The position numbers were made by a program, and so were the translations under genes. From an uncultured bacterium (GTDB lineage: Bacteria; Elusimicrobiota; Elusimicrobia; Elusimicrobiales; Elusimicrobiaceae), in the NCBI GenBank assembly GCA_949298795.1, contig CASFXV010000008.1:1-50768 (forward strand): a DNA stretch of 50,768 nt, read 5' to 3'. This document shows, one piece after another, positions 1 to 8,768 of the stretch. Position 1 is the first letter of the stretch. The number at the start of each line of letters is the position of its first letter. Under the pieces are notes generated by a model. The model had not been told where the DNA came from. It worked only from the letters and a program-made list of their open reading frames with translations, and searched no databases.

Positions 1-1108
1 TAACAGTCAAAGCACTCTTTGTGTTGAGGTACAGGAAAAACGTTTTGTTCGCCTCCACCGTCCAGTTCCTGCTGGTAGTTATATTTACTTTTTCAAAAAC
101 ATCCGGCCCGTTAGGAACATAAATATAACTGTTTGTAAGTTTCAGTTCCCCGTTTTCAAGTGTTAAATTGATATCCTGCGGGATTTTGGTTAGGCAGTTG
201 GTGATTTTATTTTGAATATCCGCCAAAGAAGCCGAAGAAGCCGCCGCCTGCGCGCTTTGGCTGGCGGACTGGGCTGAACTTTGGGCAGACTGGCTGAAAG
301 ACTGCGCGTTTTGCGCGTTGGTTTGGGCGGTTTGCGCGTTTGTCTGCGCCGTTTGGGCGGCATTTACCGCCTGCTGGGTTTGACTGGAAACCGTTTGAGC
401 CAACTCTTGAACGGAGGCTTTTTCCTGCTGGCAGGTTTGGGCGAAACTTTGCGCCGCGGAAGAAAAATCCTCCGCCTGTTCCTGCGCTTCTTGCGCCGCT
501 TCTTTGGCTGCCTGGGCTTGGGAAACGTATACAGCCAGGCTCTCTTGCGCCTCTTGGGCCTGTTGCTTGGCCTGGGAGGCAGTCTGCGCGGCCGCCTGCG
601 CGTTTTGATTGGCCTGCAAAGACGCTTCCAACGCTTCTTGGGATACTTCCTGCGCTTGGTCTTTTAACTTGGTAATGGTGGCAAGGTAAGCGGCCGCGTC
701 CGTATCCGCCGTTTGGGTTTGAACAGGGAATTTAAGCGTGCGGGACAGTTCTTCCGCCAGTTCCTGCTCCCGCATGACGGCCAGGTCGTGTGCGTCCTCC
801 CAGGTTTGCAAGTCCAGGGTTTGCTGGCGTTTGGCGTCAAACTCTTGGGTAAGGGGAGTCACGCGCTGAAGTACAATATATTCCCCCGTTGCGGGCGCGG
901 GCTGGTTTTCTTCCTTAAGGGGGTATTCTACTTCTTTTTCTTCCATATCCACGTAGAAGCCGGAAGAAACAATTTCGGCTTTGCCGTCCGTACCTACGCG
1001 CCATAGGCGCAGGTCCTGCGCGTTAAAGAGCGGAAAGGTAAAGGGCCATATCGTGCGCTGGCCGTCCCCCGGGTAAATGTGTTTGGTGTGGGTGTTGGTA
1101 ACAGTCAT
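1..1108 (-). CDS. Phage tail fibre protein, partial (3' end outside the window)
   Basis: The reading frame is open from an ATG at 1108 to the window edge (369 codons), so the C-terminal part is missing. Residues 1 to about 130 look like the virion-binding N-terminus of T7-type tail fibres, with a WPFTFPLF motif near residue 21 followed by a short beta-rich segment. Residues of about 140-275 are very rich in Ala, Gln and Ser (repeated QA, AQT and SAQS units) and probably form a trimeric coiled-coil shaft. After that a beta-rich segment begins. It is the last visible gene of the minus-strand virion operon, 9 bp after the preceding gene. The receptor-binding tip cannot be judged because it is not in the window. 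Confidence 0.82.
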   Translation of the reverse strand, partial: MTVTNTHTKHIYPGDGQRTIWPFTFPLFNAQDLRLWRVGTDGKAEIVSSGFYVDMEEKEVEYPLKEENQPAPATGEYIVLQRVTPLTQEFDAKRQQTLDLQTWEDAHDLAVMREQELAEELSRTLKFPVQTQTADTDAAAYLATITKLKDQAQEVSQEALEASLQANQNAQAAAQTASQAKQQAQEAQESLAVYVSQAQAAKEAAQEAQEQAEDFSSAAQSFAQTCQQEKASVQELAQTVSSQTQQAVNAAQTAQTNAQTAQTNAQNAQSFSQSAQSSAQSASQSAQAAASSASLADIQNKITNCLTKIPQDINLTLENGELKLTNSYIYVPNGPDVFEKVNITTSRNWTVEANKTFFLYLNTKSALTV

Positions 1109-1117
1109 AATAAAACC

Positions 1118-2365
1118 TCATAAAAAATAAACATCACGTAAGTTTTTTAAAGCCGCCAGCTTGGAGGAGTAATCCCCCGGCAAAGAAAACACGGCGTATT
1201 TAAAATCTTCGGCTTCTTCGGCATTTAAGCCTTCCTTGCGGCACAAACGCTGGGCGGCGGAATACAACAAATTGCGTCCGCGGGCGTCTTCCCCCGCCAA
1301 CAGGCCGGCGCGTTCTTTCATTAAAAGCAGATAGTCGCTCCCGCTCAGTTCCCCTTTTTCCAAAGCTTGGGCCAAGCTGTTTTCTTTAAAATCCGGCTCA
1401 GCCAGTTGTTTGTAAAAACGGTTGTAAACAGCGGGGTTAGACTGCCGCCCCGGAGAAGCCGCCGCCTTGCGCACGGCAGAAGTCAAATGCTTGTCTTCTT
1501 GCGGAAACAGTTCCGCCAAAGAATATAAAGCCCGGCTTACTGCTTTTTGGTCTCCTGTTTGCGCGCTTTGCAGTATACCGCCCAATAAAGAAGCTTTCTG
1601 TTTTTGCTGGCGCACTTTTTCCGCCCCCACCATAGCCTCTAATTCCAACCGGGTTTCCTGCTGTACGCCGGGCGGCAAATTACGGCTGGCACCCAAAGAA
1701 AGTTCTTGCATTTCTTTATCCGTCCACCCTGCTGGATTTTTCCCCTTCCGAAGCGCCTGGGTAAACACCTCCTGCGCGGCCCGTTGTGCGGCCGCCGCCT
1801 GCAGCCGTTGGCGCGCCCCCTGCCCCGCCTGGGGGGACAAATAACTTTCAAAACGGGCCAGCATTTGCGCGGCCTGCGGGGTCTGCCCCTCGGCCAAAGC
1901 GGCGCTTATATTATTGCCCACCGCCTGCGCATACAAAAAACTTTTGGCGGGAGAAGAGGAAAAATTTTTTTCCATCAATTTTTCTAATTCATCCGGGGTG
2001 GAGGCCAGCGGCGCCACCGCCTGGGCCAAGGCCAGCTTTTCGTTTTGCGTTTGTTGGCGTTCCCGGCGGGAGGCCGCTTCTTGCGCTTGGCCCAGCGCGC
2101 CGGTTAGCACCTGCTCCGCTTCGGCGGACAAAGCGGGCGCGGCCTGTTTCGCCGTTGAGTCCGGCAAATGGTTCTGCTTGTATTGGGTAATTTCTTTTCC
2201 CGCGCGGTTGAATAAGGCGGCGGCGCCGCCAAGCGCTTTGATATTTCCTTCCAAACGGGTATATTGGTTGTCATCAAAGGCGGCCCTTGCTGGGGTAAAC
2301 ACCCGCCCGACGGCGGCTTGGGTAACGCGCAATGATTTTTGTTTTTCATAAACGGGTACTTTCAT
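1118..2365 (-). CDS. Phage internal virion protein (415 aa), gp15-like by position
   Basis: This protein is Ala/Gln/Glu-rich, mostly helical, and starts MKVPVYEKQ, a type of start common in structural proteins of BPP-1-like podophages. Long helical stretches with AAQR and QAQEAA patterns suggest coiled coils; no signal peptide or enzyme motif is visible. It lies between the gp14-like protein and the tail fibre, where T7-like phages carry internal core proteins that enter the cell with the DNA. The role is inferred from position and composition. It is shorter than T7 gp15 (about 750 aa), and no gp16-like transglycosylase follows it. It could instead be another tail component. Confidence 0.6.
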   Translation of the reverse strand: MKVPVYEKQKSLRVTQAAVGRVFTPARAAFDDNQYTRLEGNIKALGGAAALFNRAGKEITQYKQNHLPDSTAKQAAPALSAEAEQVLTGALGQAQEAASRRERQQTQNEKLALAQAVAPLASTPDELEKLMEKNFSSSPAKSFLYAQAVGNNISAALAEGQTPQAAQMLARFESYLSPQAGQGARQRLQAAAAQRAAQEVFTQALRKGKNPAGWTDKEMQELSLGASRNLPPGVQQETRLELEAMVGAEKVRQQKQKASLLGGILQSAQTGDQKAVSRALYSLAELFPQEDKHLTSAVRKAAASPGRQSNPAVYNRFYKQLAEPDFKENSLAQALEKGELSGSDYLLLMKERAGLLAGEDARGRNLLYSAAQRLCRKEGLNAEEAEDFKYAVFSLPGDYSSKLAALKNLRDVYFL

Positions 2366-2373
2366 GGGGCCTC

Positions 2374-2865
2374 CTAGTAAGAAAATACGTTAAACAACCG
2401 CTGTAAATATTGGCTTAAAAAACTGCCGGACAAGCGCGAACTTAAAGCGCGGTACTGGGAAGCCTCGTCCCGCTTGGCTTGTACGCCCAATAGAGCCGAC
2501 AGGTTGTTTTCATATAATTCGTCCGCCGTGTTTTGGCGAAGGGTTTGCTGGTCTGTAAGCAAGTTCCAGCGGCTGTCCTGCATGATTTGCTGCACGGTGG
2601 CGGACTGCCCCAGCCCATTGGCTACAAACGCCGCTTTCTGCGCGCTTTGCGCGGCGGTATACTCCTGTTGAAGCCGGGTGCTTTCCTGCGCGGCGGAACG
2701 GAAAATATATTCCGCCTGCCGTTTGGAAGCGGCCTCTTGCAATGCGGCTTGTTTGTCTGCCGCCTGGGCCATGGCGCGGTAATATTCCCGCTCGGACTTA
2801 TTTTTCCCCGCCACGGATAACGCACCCGTTACCAGCGCACCGCCTAAATTAACTGCTCCTCCCAT
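2374..2865 (-). CDS. Phage internal virion protein, gp14-like (163 aa)
   Basis: The start is the ATG at 2865 because a strong AGGAGG lies just upstream; a longer frame exists to 2916 but lacks such a site. The N-terminus (GGAVNLGGALVTGALS) is Gly/Ala-rich and hydrophobic, and the rest is an Ala/Gln-rich helix. This is the pattern of small internal core proteins (T7 gp14 type) thought to form part of the channel for DNA ejection. Its ribosome-binding site overlaps the stop of the gp13-like gene, so the two are likely translationally coupled. Assignment rests on gene order and composition. Confidence 0.6.
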   Translation of the reverse strand: MGGAVNLGGALVTGALSVAGKNKSEREYYRAMAQAADKQAALQEAASKRQAEYIFRSAAQESTRLQQEYTAAQSAQKAAFVANGLGQSATVQQIMQDSRWNLLTDQQTLRQNTADELYENNLSALLGVQAKRDEASQYRALSSRLSGSFLSQYLQRLFNVFSY

Positions 2866-2869
2866 AATT

Positions 2870-3316
2870 TTATTTCCTCCTAAATATGAATAACTGAAAA
2901 GACTCTCCCCGCACATTTACCGCCGGCCCGGCTGAGTGTCCCCCCAACGCTTGGGCAAAACGCACGGCCGCCGGGTAGCGCAAATCTATGTAATTGTAAA
3001 GTACGGGATATAACGACAAAAAATACTTTAATGCCGCCCGCGCCGCTTTAAAAAAACCCACCGGGTATTTTTCCACTCCCTCTGCCGTAACCAACCAAAC
3101 GCAGGCGCTGAATCCCAATAAACCGTCCGGCGTGATGCCCGCCGCCGCCACCGCTTTTCCGCGGGCGCATACCGTTACGCTCGCCGCCCCGGAATGGGCA
3201 AAACATTCCAACAGCGGCGCGTCCGCCCGGCCGTGCGTGGCTTGCAGCTCTTGGCGGTCCAGGCGGCGCATACGGCGTGACACGCGGTAAAAATCCGCTT
3301 TACAAGGACGGCGCAA
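2870..3316 (-). CDS. Phage gp13-family protein (GNAT-like fold), about 148 aa
   Basis: The conserved part begins RRPCKADFYRVSRRMRRLDR and continues with GxxPDGLLGF, LVTAEGVEKYPVGFF and YIDLRYP-type segments. These resemble the T7 gp13 family, which has an acetyltransferase-like fold and a role in virion assembly. No ATG matches the start of the homologous region. The best candidate is a TTG at 3316; an ATG at 3271 would remove the first 15 conserved residues. The open frame continues upstream to 3637 without likely coding value because it runs through the opposite-strand gene at 3378. The stop overlaps the next gene's ribosome-binding site. Confidence 0.6.
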   Translation of the reverse strand: MRRPCKADFYRVSRRMRRLDRQELQATHGRADAPLLECFAHSGAASVTVCARGKAVAAAGITPDGLLGFSACVWLVTAEGVEKYPVGFFKAARAALKYFLSLYPVLYNYIDLRYPAAVRFAQALGGHSAGPAVNVRGESFQLFIFRRK

Positions 3317-3377
3317 ACTAATATCATTTGTAATAGTAAAAGTTCGCTTTTGCTGTATTTTTAAATAAGGAGATTTT

Positions 3378-4214
3378 ATGGCTCTTATCATCGCAATACT
3401 GGCCTTTTTAATTTTGGCCGCTTTGGTATATGTAGTGTTTTTCCTAATCTTTAAATTAGGTTGGGTAATAGCCGGTAAAAAAAGAAACAAATGGCCGCTT
3501 ATCTTGGCCGGTTTGGCTACGGTTGTATTATTTGCCGTCGCTATTATTTCCATTATGCTGGGCGTAAACAAATACGTCATGCCCTTTATGGCTTTGGTGG
3601 ACAAAACCATGCAAAAAACGGAAATTACCACCGGCATCCGCCCCTATACGGACCCGAAATACGGCTTCACCATTAATCTGTTTGGCGGAACGGAAATGTC
3701 TGAATGGATTAATATAGACGATGAACAAAGCATAGCGGCGGCTTTTGATACCAACGCGGGCGCCATTATGAAAAAGAACCAGGGCCAGCAAAACAATAAG
3801 GCCCAAACGCCCATTTCCGGCTTTGTGGCGTATATACAGAAAGACAAACCGTTGGCAAACGTACAAGAATACTTGCAAGAGCAAGCAGACGAAATAGCAG
3901 AAAAACAAAGCCAGCAGTTCCAGCTAACGGCGGAGCCGGATTTTTCCGTCCCCAATACGGTGTTTTTACAAGGGAAAGGAGAAAGCAATAACGGCCTGCC
4001 TATTACCATTTACATGACGTTTGCCGCCCAAGATGATTTAAGGTACATTGTCGTGGGTTTTGTGATAGGCAACCCGGCATACCAACAAATGGTAAAAGAC
4101 GAGATACGCAGCTTCCGCCCCGCCGGCATGCCGGCCGCCCCGCTGCCGTATAACGCGGCTTTTACCCTGCCTGACCGGGAAGCCCCGGCCGCGCTTCCGC
4201 AAGCCGCAAATTAA
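3378..4214 (+). CDS. Two-helix membrane protein of unknown function (278 aa), likely prophage moron
   Basis: The protein has two N-terminal membrane segments (about residues 2-26 and 40-62) separated by a short basic loop (GKKRNK), then a soluble domain of about 200 residues and an Ala/Pro-rich tail. No catalytic motif is recognised. AAGGAGATTTTATG gives a clear start. The gene runs against the surrounding virion operon and is closed by its own strong terminator at 4230-4259. A TGCTGTATT box just upstream could be an extended -10 promoter. Such free-standing, oppositely oriented genes in prophages are often expressed in the lysogen, for example for surface modification or exclusion of other phages; this is inference only. 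Confidence 0.8.
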   Translation: MALIIAILAFLILAALVYVVFFLIFKLGWVIAGKKRNKWPLILAGLATVVLFAVAIISIMLGVNKYVMPFMALVDKTMQKTEITTGIRPYTDPKYGFTINLFGGTEMSEWINIDDEQSIAAAFDTNAGAIMKKNQGQQNNKAQTPISGFVAYIQKDKPLANVQEYLQEQADEIAEKQSQQFQLTAEPDFSVPNTVFLQGKGESNNGLPITIYMTFAAQDDLRYIVVGFVIGNPAYQQMVKDEIRSFRPAGMPAAPLPYNAAFTLPDREAPAALPQAAN

Positions 4215-4229
4215 ATAAGCTGTTTTTCA

Positions 4230-4259
4230 GGGCCCTTGGTTAACACAAGGGCCCTTTTT
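4230..4259 (+). terminator. Rho-independent terminator after the 278-aa membrane protein gene
   Basis: A 9-bp perfect stem (GGGCCCTTG / CAAGGGCCC) with a 7-nt loop is followed by TTTTT on the plus strand. It also lies just past the stop of the tail tubular B gene on the other strand, but there the U-tract is interrupted. Confidence 0.88.
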
Positions 4260-4261
4260 AT

Positions 4262-6868
4262 TTAGCAGGACTTTACGATAATGTTTAACAGCGTAACGGG
4301 AAGCGGGTCGGTTTGTTTAAAAACAATCCCCTTTAAAAATCCGTGGCTGGAAGAGAACACTTTTTCACAAAGCGTGTCCTGCAAAGCGGGGGCCTGAGCG
4401 TTTGGCATTTGGGGGGCATAAACCAATTCGTCCAGTTTTCCTCCCTCTGCCCCGGCAAAACCGCCGCGGCTGTCCGCCAGTAAAAAACCAACCCCTACCG
4501 TACGGCGTTTGCGGTCCCGGGAAGTACCGTCCGAAAAATTCAGCTCTGCCGGCAGGGTAGCCAGTTCAGCCTCGTAACTAAGCCCCGCGTGCAGCGTTTT
4601 TGCCGCAAAGGGAAGCGTAATACTGCCGTCTTGCACTGTAAACGGGCCGGCGGGGTTGCCGTCCGCCAAAGCGTACACTTGCTGCCCTTCCAAATGGTCT
4701 AACCCGCTAAATTCCGTCTGCCCGCTAACGCTGGAAAACGATACGCACGCATCCAAAAATATTTGGTCCTGCGGATTTTTGGTGGCTAAACGCGGGGATA
4801 GTTTTTCTATAAAAACTCCGCCGGCGCGCTGAACGGCAAACCACATGGCGTCATACCCGCCGGCAGGCAAATTGCACAAACTGATTACTTTTCCCTGGGT
4901 TTCATGCCGGGCCCAGGCGCAAATATTTTGCCCGGGCAAATAGGTTAAGCAGAGCAGGGCGCCGTCCCCCATTAAACACCAAACCAAGGCGTCCGGCTCC
5001 TGCTGAAAAGCAAGGGCTTTTATCTCCCGGTTAAAAAACAAATGGCGGGAAAGCAGGGTTAAGTCGTCCCCGGCGTAAGCGTCGGTAGCGTAATCATACA
5101 CAAAATTCCGCACGGCGCTTCCGCGCGCCTGCACAAAAAGCACCCTTCCCCCCGCCGCCAAGGCAGGGACGGGGCTGCTGCCGCGTTCGCTCTGTTGAAC
5201 GGCGGTTACATTATACGCGCTGAACGCCCCGGAAGAAGAAACCGTCCACTCGCTGCCGGAAGTAAACACAAATAATTTACCGCATACCGCCACGGAACGA
5301 ATGGAGTTAAGGCTTTTGCCGTTCAAATTAATACTGAATCCGTCCGCCTGCTGCTGGGTGCGCAAATGACCGAAATCTTCATACTCGGCAATTTTAGAAA
5401 ACCACAGCGTTTGCGGTTCGCTTTTGGTGCAGGCAAAGCCCAGGCGGTCCTGATAAAAAAATACGCACGCCGGGTAGCCCGCACGCTGGCTGAAACTGCC
5501 TTGCGCCCAACGGGAAGTCCACTCCTCCCCCGCCGCCTGCTGCAGTACTTCCGCCCCCATTTTGCGCGCGCTGACGTAAGAGGTTAGTTTCACTATGCCT
5601 TGCTGGATAAAACTGTCGCTCCACATTTCATACTGCAGGTTGCCGGTAATGGTTTCCCCCCGTAAACGCAATAAATACAGTTGGGAGGACTCTTCCAAAT
5701 TGCCAAACTCGTTTAGATTGTCGCCGTCTGCCTCGCGTGAAAAATGTTTTACGGCGCGCCAGCTGAGGCCGCCGTCGGTGGACTTTTCCAACACGGCGGT
5801 TCCGCTCCAATTTCCGGCGGTTTTAAAACGCCAGTCCCCCCCGCTTTTAAGGGATTGGGAGGCGCTGTCATAGGCAATCATGCCGGAAACATATTGGCTC
5901 TCCACCTCGTGCGACAAGCTAAAAACCCCTCCCACATGGTCTGGAAAGAAAAAGTCAAAATTACTTTCCAGCATAAAGCTTTGGGGGCCGCCGGGCACCA
6001 CACTGCCCGCATTGGCCCCGCCGGAAAGCTGGTATACGACTACTTCCTCGGGGTTATCAAACACATCTTCTAAATATTCCAGCCTAAGCTCCGCCCCGTT
6101 GTAATCCCCGCCGTTTGCTTGGGGGGAGGTAATGGTAACCACGCCGCCCAAATTCACCGCGCTGAAACCTTGGCTGCCAAAAACCTCGTTAAACCGGTTG
6201 ACCAACGCCTGAATATTACAGCCGTAGCCGTTATCCAAGTAAAACCCTTCGCCCCTAAAAAAAGCCCGTATGGCGTAATGGCTGTATACTTTGGGCTGGA
6301 AAGACACGCTGGCGGCTACCCCCTCCACAGTTACTTCTCCGCTTTGTTCCAACAGGCGCATTTTAAGGGTTTCGTCTGTATTAGCCGTCATAAACGGGCC
6401 GCCGGTAAAAGAAACTTCCTCAAAGCTAAAATCATTCGCCGCCAAGCGGGCAAATTTATATACGGGATATTTCCCATGCGCCAAATACAGGGTTTGATTG
6501 TATTGGGCGTACTGCAGCTGGCCCACATCATATTGCCCGTAAGGGGTAGCCGCTTCCCAGGGGGAACCGTCCTCCTCCAACAGCGGGCCGGCAGGGGTAT
6601 GCACCCGCAAGTATTGGTCCCCCAACTCCAAAACATAGGCCTCGTTGTCCCCCAGTACAAAAGGCAGCAGGCGCACGGATTTATCCGCATATTTGGCCGC
6701 AGCCACAAAAACGCTTCCCGGCCGGTTGGAGGCCCCTCCCTGCGGGTGAATAATGATGTTTTTAGCCGTCTTTAGCCAAGAAGAAAAAACACTTCCGTCC
6801 GCCCGGGCGGCGGCATGCGGGCTGATTTCCCCCCCGCTAAAAGCCGGTTGCAAGTGATGATATACCAT
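4262..6868 (-). CDS. Phage tail tubular protein B / tail nozzle (868 aa)
   Basis: The N-terminus (QPAFSGGEISPHAAARAD, then HPQGGASNRPGS) is the recognisable start of the T7 gp12-like and BPP-1-like nozzle family. The rest is a long beta-rich chain with many aromatic and Gly turns, as expected of a hexameric nozzle built of beta-propellers. The length fits the family (about 800-900 aa). The start codon overlaps the stop of tail tubular A in a TAATG arrangement, so the two are made together. The product forms the distal end of the short tail to which fibres attach. Confidence 0.85.
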   Translation of the reverse strand: MVYHHLQPAFSGGEISPHAAARADGSVFSSWLKTAKNIIIHPQGGASNRPGSVFVAAAKYADKSVRLLPFVLGDNEAYVLELGDQYLRVHTPAGPLLEEDGSPWEAATPYGQYDVGQLQYAQYNQTLYLAHGKYPVYKFARLAANDFSFEEVSFTGGPFMTANTDETLKMRLLEQSGEVTVEGVAASVSFQPKVYSHYAIRAFFRGEGFYLDNGYGCNIQALVNRFNEVFGSQGFSAVNLGGVVTITSPQANGGDYNGAELRLEYLEDVFDNPEEVVVYQLSGGANAGSVVPGGPQSFMLESNFDFFFPDHVGGVFSLSHEVESQYVSGMIAYDSASQSLKSGGDWRFKTAGNWSGTAVLEKSTDGGLSWRAVKHFSREADGDNLNEFGNLEESSQLYLLRLRGETITGNLQYEMWSDSFIQQGIVKLTSYVSARKMGAEVLQQAAGEEWTSRWAQGSFSQRAGYPACVFFYQDRLGFACTKSEPQTLWFSKIAEYEDFGHLRTQQQADGFSINLNGKSLNSIRSVAVCGKLFVFTSGSEWTVSSSGAFSAYNVTAVQQSERGSSPVPALAAGGRVLFVQARGSAVRNFVYDYATDAYAGDDLTLLSRHLFFNREIKALAFQQEPDALVWCLMGDGALLCLTYLPGQNICAWARHETQGKVISLCNLPAGGYDAMWFAVQRAGGVFIEKLSPRLATKNPQDQIFLDACVSFSSVSGQTEFSGLDHLEGQQVYALADGNPAGPFTVQDGSITLPFAAKTLHAGLSYEAELATLPAELNFSDGTSRDRKRRTVGVGFLLADSRGGFAGAEGGKLDELVYAPQMPNAQAPALQDTLCEKVFSSSHGFLKGIVFKQTDPLPVTLLNIIVKSC

Positions 6869-7455
6869 TAGCGCGCCTCCATAAAAGCACTTTCAGCCGG
6901 CGGTATTTGAAACCCCTCGGACATATTGCTGCGCCGGGCTTCTTGCAAACTTTGGGCGTAGCGGGTGAGCAACAGGCGGGACAGGGCCTCGTCCCCCGTC
7001 AGCGTAAGCGCCAAATCAGCCGCCAGCGCCAAAGAAAACGCTTTTACAAAAGCCGCATCAAACTGGGTGGCGTCTTGTACGTCACGGGTGTATTCCGCCA
7101 CGGCCTGGGGGGCCGGGGTTTGTATGGCGCGCTGGTTAATACGGCGGCGGTATACCTCTTTAAACTCAAAAGGCTTTCGCCCGCTATCCCCGGCAAATAC
7201 TTTACGCACAAACAGCCCATCCGCCGGGTATTGGTATAAATACGGATAAGCGGGGGCGGAAGGGTCCTCCAACAATACCAGCGGCTCCCGCACCAAAGCA
7301 AAAGCCCAGTTATGGGTACGCAAAACCTCCGCTTTGACCGGTTCATAAAATAAATGGATACGGCGGGCCCGTTCATCATCTTGGGTTAAGGAAGATATCC
7401 CCTCTTGCCCTAAATGAGCTAAAGCCAAATTGCAAATGTCAATTTTAGATACCAT
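6868..7455 (-). CDS. Phage tail tubular protein A / adaptor (195 aa)
   Basis: The sequence begins MVSKIDICNLALAHLGQ and continues with LFYEPVKAEVLRTHNWAFAL. Both are hallmarks of the T7 gp11-like adaptor family, whose members form a 12-fold ring between portal and nozzle. A GGAG box 7 bp before the ATG supports the start. Upstream lies an unusually long non-coding AT-rich gap (7456-8381), so this gene may begin a separate tail transcript. It overlaps the nozzle gene by TAATG. Confidence 0.87.
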   Translation of the reverse strand: MVSKIDICNLALAHLGQEGISSLTQDDERARRIHLFYEPVKAEVLRTHNWAFALVREPLVLLEDPSAPAYPYLYQYPADGLFVRKVFAGDSGRKPFEFKEVYRRRINQRAIQTPAPQAVAEYTRDVQDATQFDAAFVKAFSLALAADLALTLTGDEALSRLLLTRYAQSLQEARRSNMSEGFQIPPAESAFMEAR

Positions 7456-8381
7456 TTTTACACTCCATTTTAATTTTACTTAAATTTTAAATATTATTAT
7501 TTTTACAATATTTTTTAAAAACATTTTTCCAGCATAAATTTGCATTTTTAAAGTAAATATTTTTATTACTAATTTTAAAAATACTTATTTTTTAATTATT
7601 TTTATTTTTATATCTATATTTATTATTCAAAAACAAGCTAATTTCTTAATTATTAAATTTATTATTAATTTTAAAAATATTTAAATTTTAAGTATTTTCA
7701 AAATTAATAATATTTTTAATAACACCTTTGCATAAAAACATAAAAAGATGTGATTTTATTTTTTAGCGGAAAGTTTTAAAATCTTTTCCTTTCATACACT
7801 ATTATTTATACTGTAAAAAGATTATTATTTATCAACAAATCCGGCTAAAAGAGGCTTTATCACTATGTATAAGGAGGGAAACGGCCTATATAATCCCATT
7901 TATAGGGAAGCATGGGCAGTTTTACTGGGTGATACTGCAAACGTCCATAGCTAACAAAGGTTTGCTGTTACCGGGAACAAAATAATTTTTACTTTATAAA
8001 ATAAGGATTTTTTTATTTTTTAACAGGGTTTTTCCAAACATTTCGCTCCTTGCTTGCCGGCAAATAAGCTTAAGCCTAGTTGTATACCGGGTTTTAACGG
8101 TTAAAAAGCTTGATTTTGCGCAAAAATGCCTTCAATTTAAGCGTTTTTACATTAACCCCCCTAGTACTATCCCCAAATCAAACCAGCAAAGCCCAAAAAC
8201 GGTTTTTTCACTCTTTTCCCCCTTTGGAGGCGCGGCTAATAGGAAATAATAAACCCTATGTACAGCGCCAAAACAACCCAAACAAAACCCGTAACGCCCG
8301 GCCCCCAATTTTTATGCTTTCATTTATTTTGCCCCGCGGGCGGGGCGGGGCCTATTCCCCGCCCCGCACATTCGGGTGCGG
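7456..8381. other. 926-bp AT-rich gap inside the virion operon, no convincing gene
   Basis: From about 7456 to 7760 the DNA is nearly pure A+T; the 60-base blocks starting at 7501 and 7561 contain 9 and 3 G/C bases. It carries a perfect 12-bp inverted repeat (7661-7672 with 7700-7711) and repeats of ATTTTAAAAATA. The middle part (7860-8010) is more mixed and can form several short stems (CCTATA/TATAGG, GCAGT/ACTGC, TAACA/TGTTA). A 29-codon plus-strand frame lies at 7865-7954. The right end carries a GC-rich hairpin. Reading frames across 8110-8611 on the plus strand look like chance or antisense frames. The gap may hold a tail-gene promoter or mark an old insertion. Confidence 0.6.
8340..8367. 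repeat. Perfect GC-rich hairpin after the cement-protein gene
   Basis: Two 11-bp arms (GCGGGGCGGGG and its complement) enclose a 6-nt loop. It lies 14 bp past the stop at 8382 on the minus strand, where a terminator is expected, but no U-tract follows. It may attenuate transcription or protect the head-gene mRNA 3' end. Confidence 0.6.
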
Positions 8382-8759
8382 TTACAGGTCTACCATATCC
8401 GTTAAAAATGCGGATATCTTGCCTGCCGTGCCGCTTCCGGTTACGGTGTACTTTACGCGCAAGTAACGCTGGGCCCCGGCCGGAACCGGCGCTTTTAACA
8501 GCACCGCGTTCTGTACCAGCCCTTCCCCGGCACTGCTTACGCTTAATAACACCTTGGAGGAAGAAAACCCTTCATTATCCGCCGTTTCCAGCGCGGCGGT
8601 CAGTTGGGTAACGCCGGAAAAAGTTTCATCCACTTTTACCACGGCGTATAAACCGGTGCGCGCGTCCCCCGCGGCGCCTTGGTCCACCGTGTGGGTGGAG
8701 GCGGCCGTGGCGCTTACGGCCTGCTTATCAGAAAATACGGCATTTTGATCCAGTAACAT
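8382..8759 (-). CDS. Bbp16-family capsid cement protein (125 aa)
   Basis: The start MLLDQNAVFSDKQAVSATAA, followed by a VDQGAAGDARTGLYAVVKVD-like stretch, matches the pattern of the Bordetella phage BPP-1 Bbp16 cement-protein family. That small beta-rich protein decorates and stabilises the expanded capsid. Length fits (about 120-130 aa). It follows the major capsid gene after 9 bp, as in BPP-1-like phages. A GGAGG-type site precedes the ATG. The family call is from remembered motifs. Confidence 0.75.
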   Translation of the reverse strand: MLLDQNAVFSDKQAVSATAASTHTVDQGAAGDARTGLYAVVKVDETFSGVTQLTAALETADNEGFSSSKVLLSVSSAGEGLVQNAVLLKAPVPAGAQRYLRVKYTVTGSGTAGKISAFLTDMVDL

Positions 8760-8768
8760 AGAACCTCC

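Noticed and set aside
281..1006. Plus-strand Leu/Gly/Arg-rich frames
   Set aside because: They are antisense shadows of the Ala/Gln-rich tail fibre coiled coil, whose frame is open across the whole stretch.
2870..3637. 255-aa reading frame extending the gp13-like gene upstream
   Set aside because: The first 107 codons run antisense through the start of the well-supported plus-strand gene at 3378 and show no phage-family signal.
8110..8611. Two overlapping plus-strand frames of about 118 aa
   Set aside because: They start in the non-coding gap and continue antisense to the cement-protein gene; composition is Pro/Arg-rich with no family signal.
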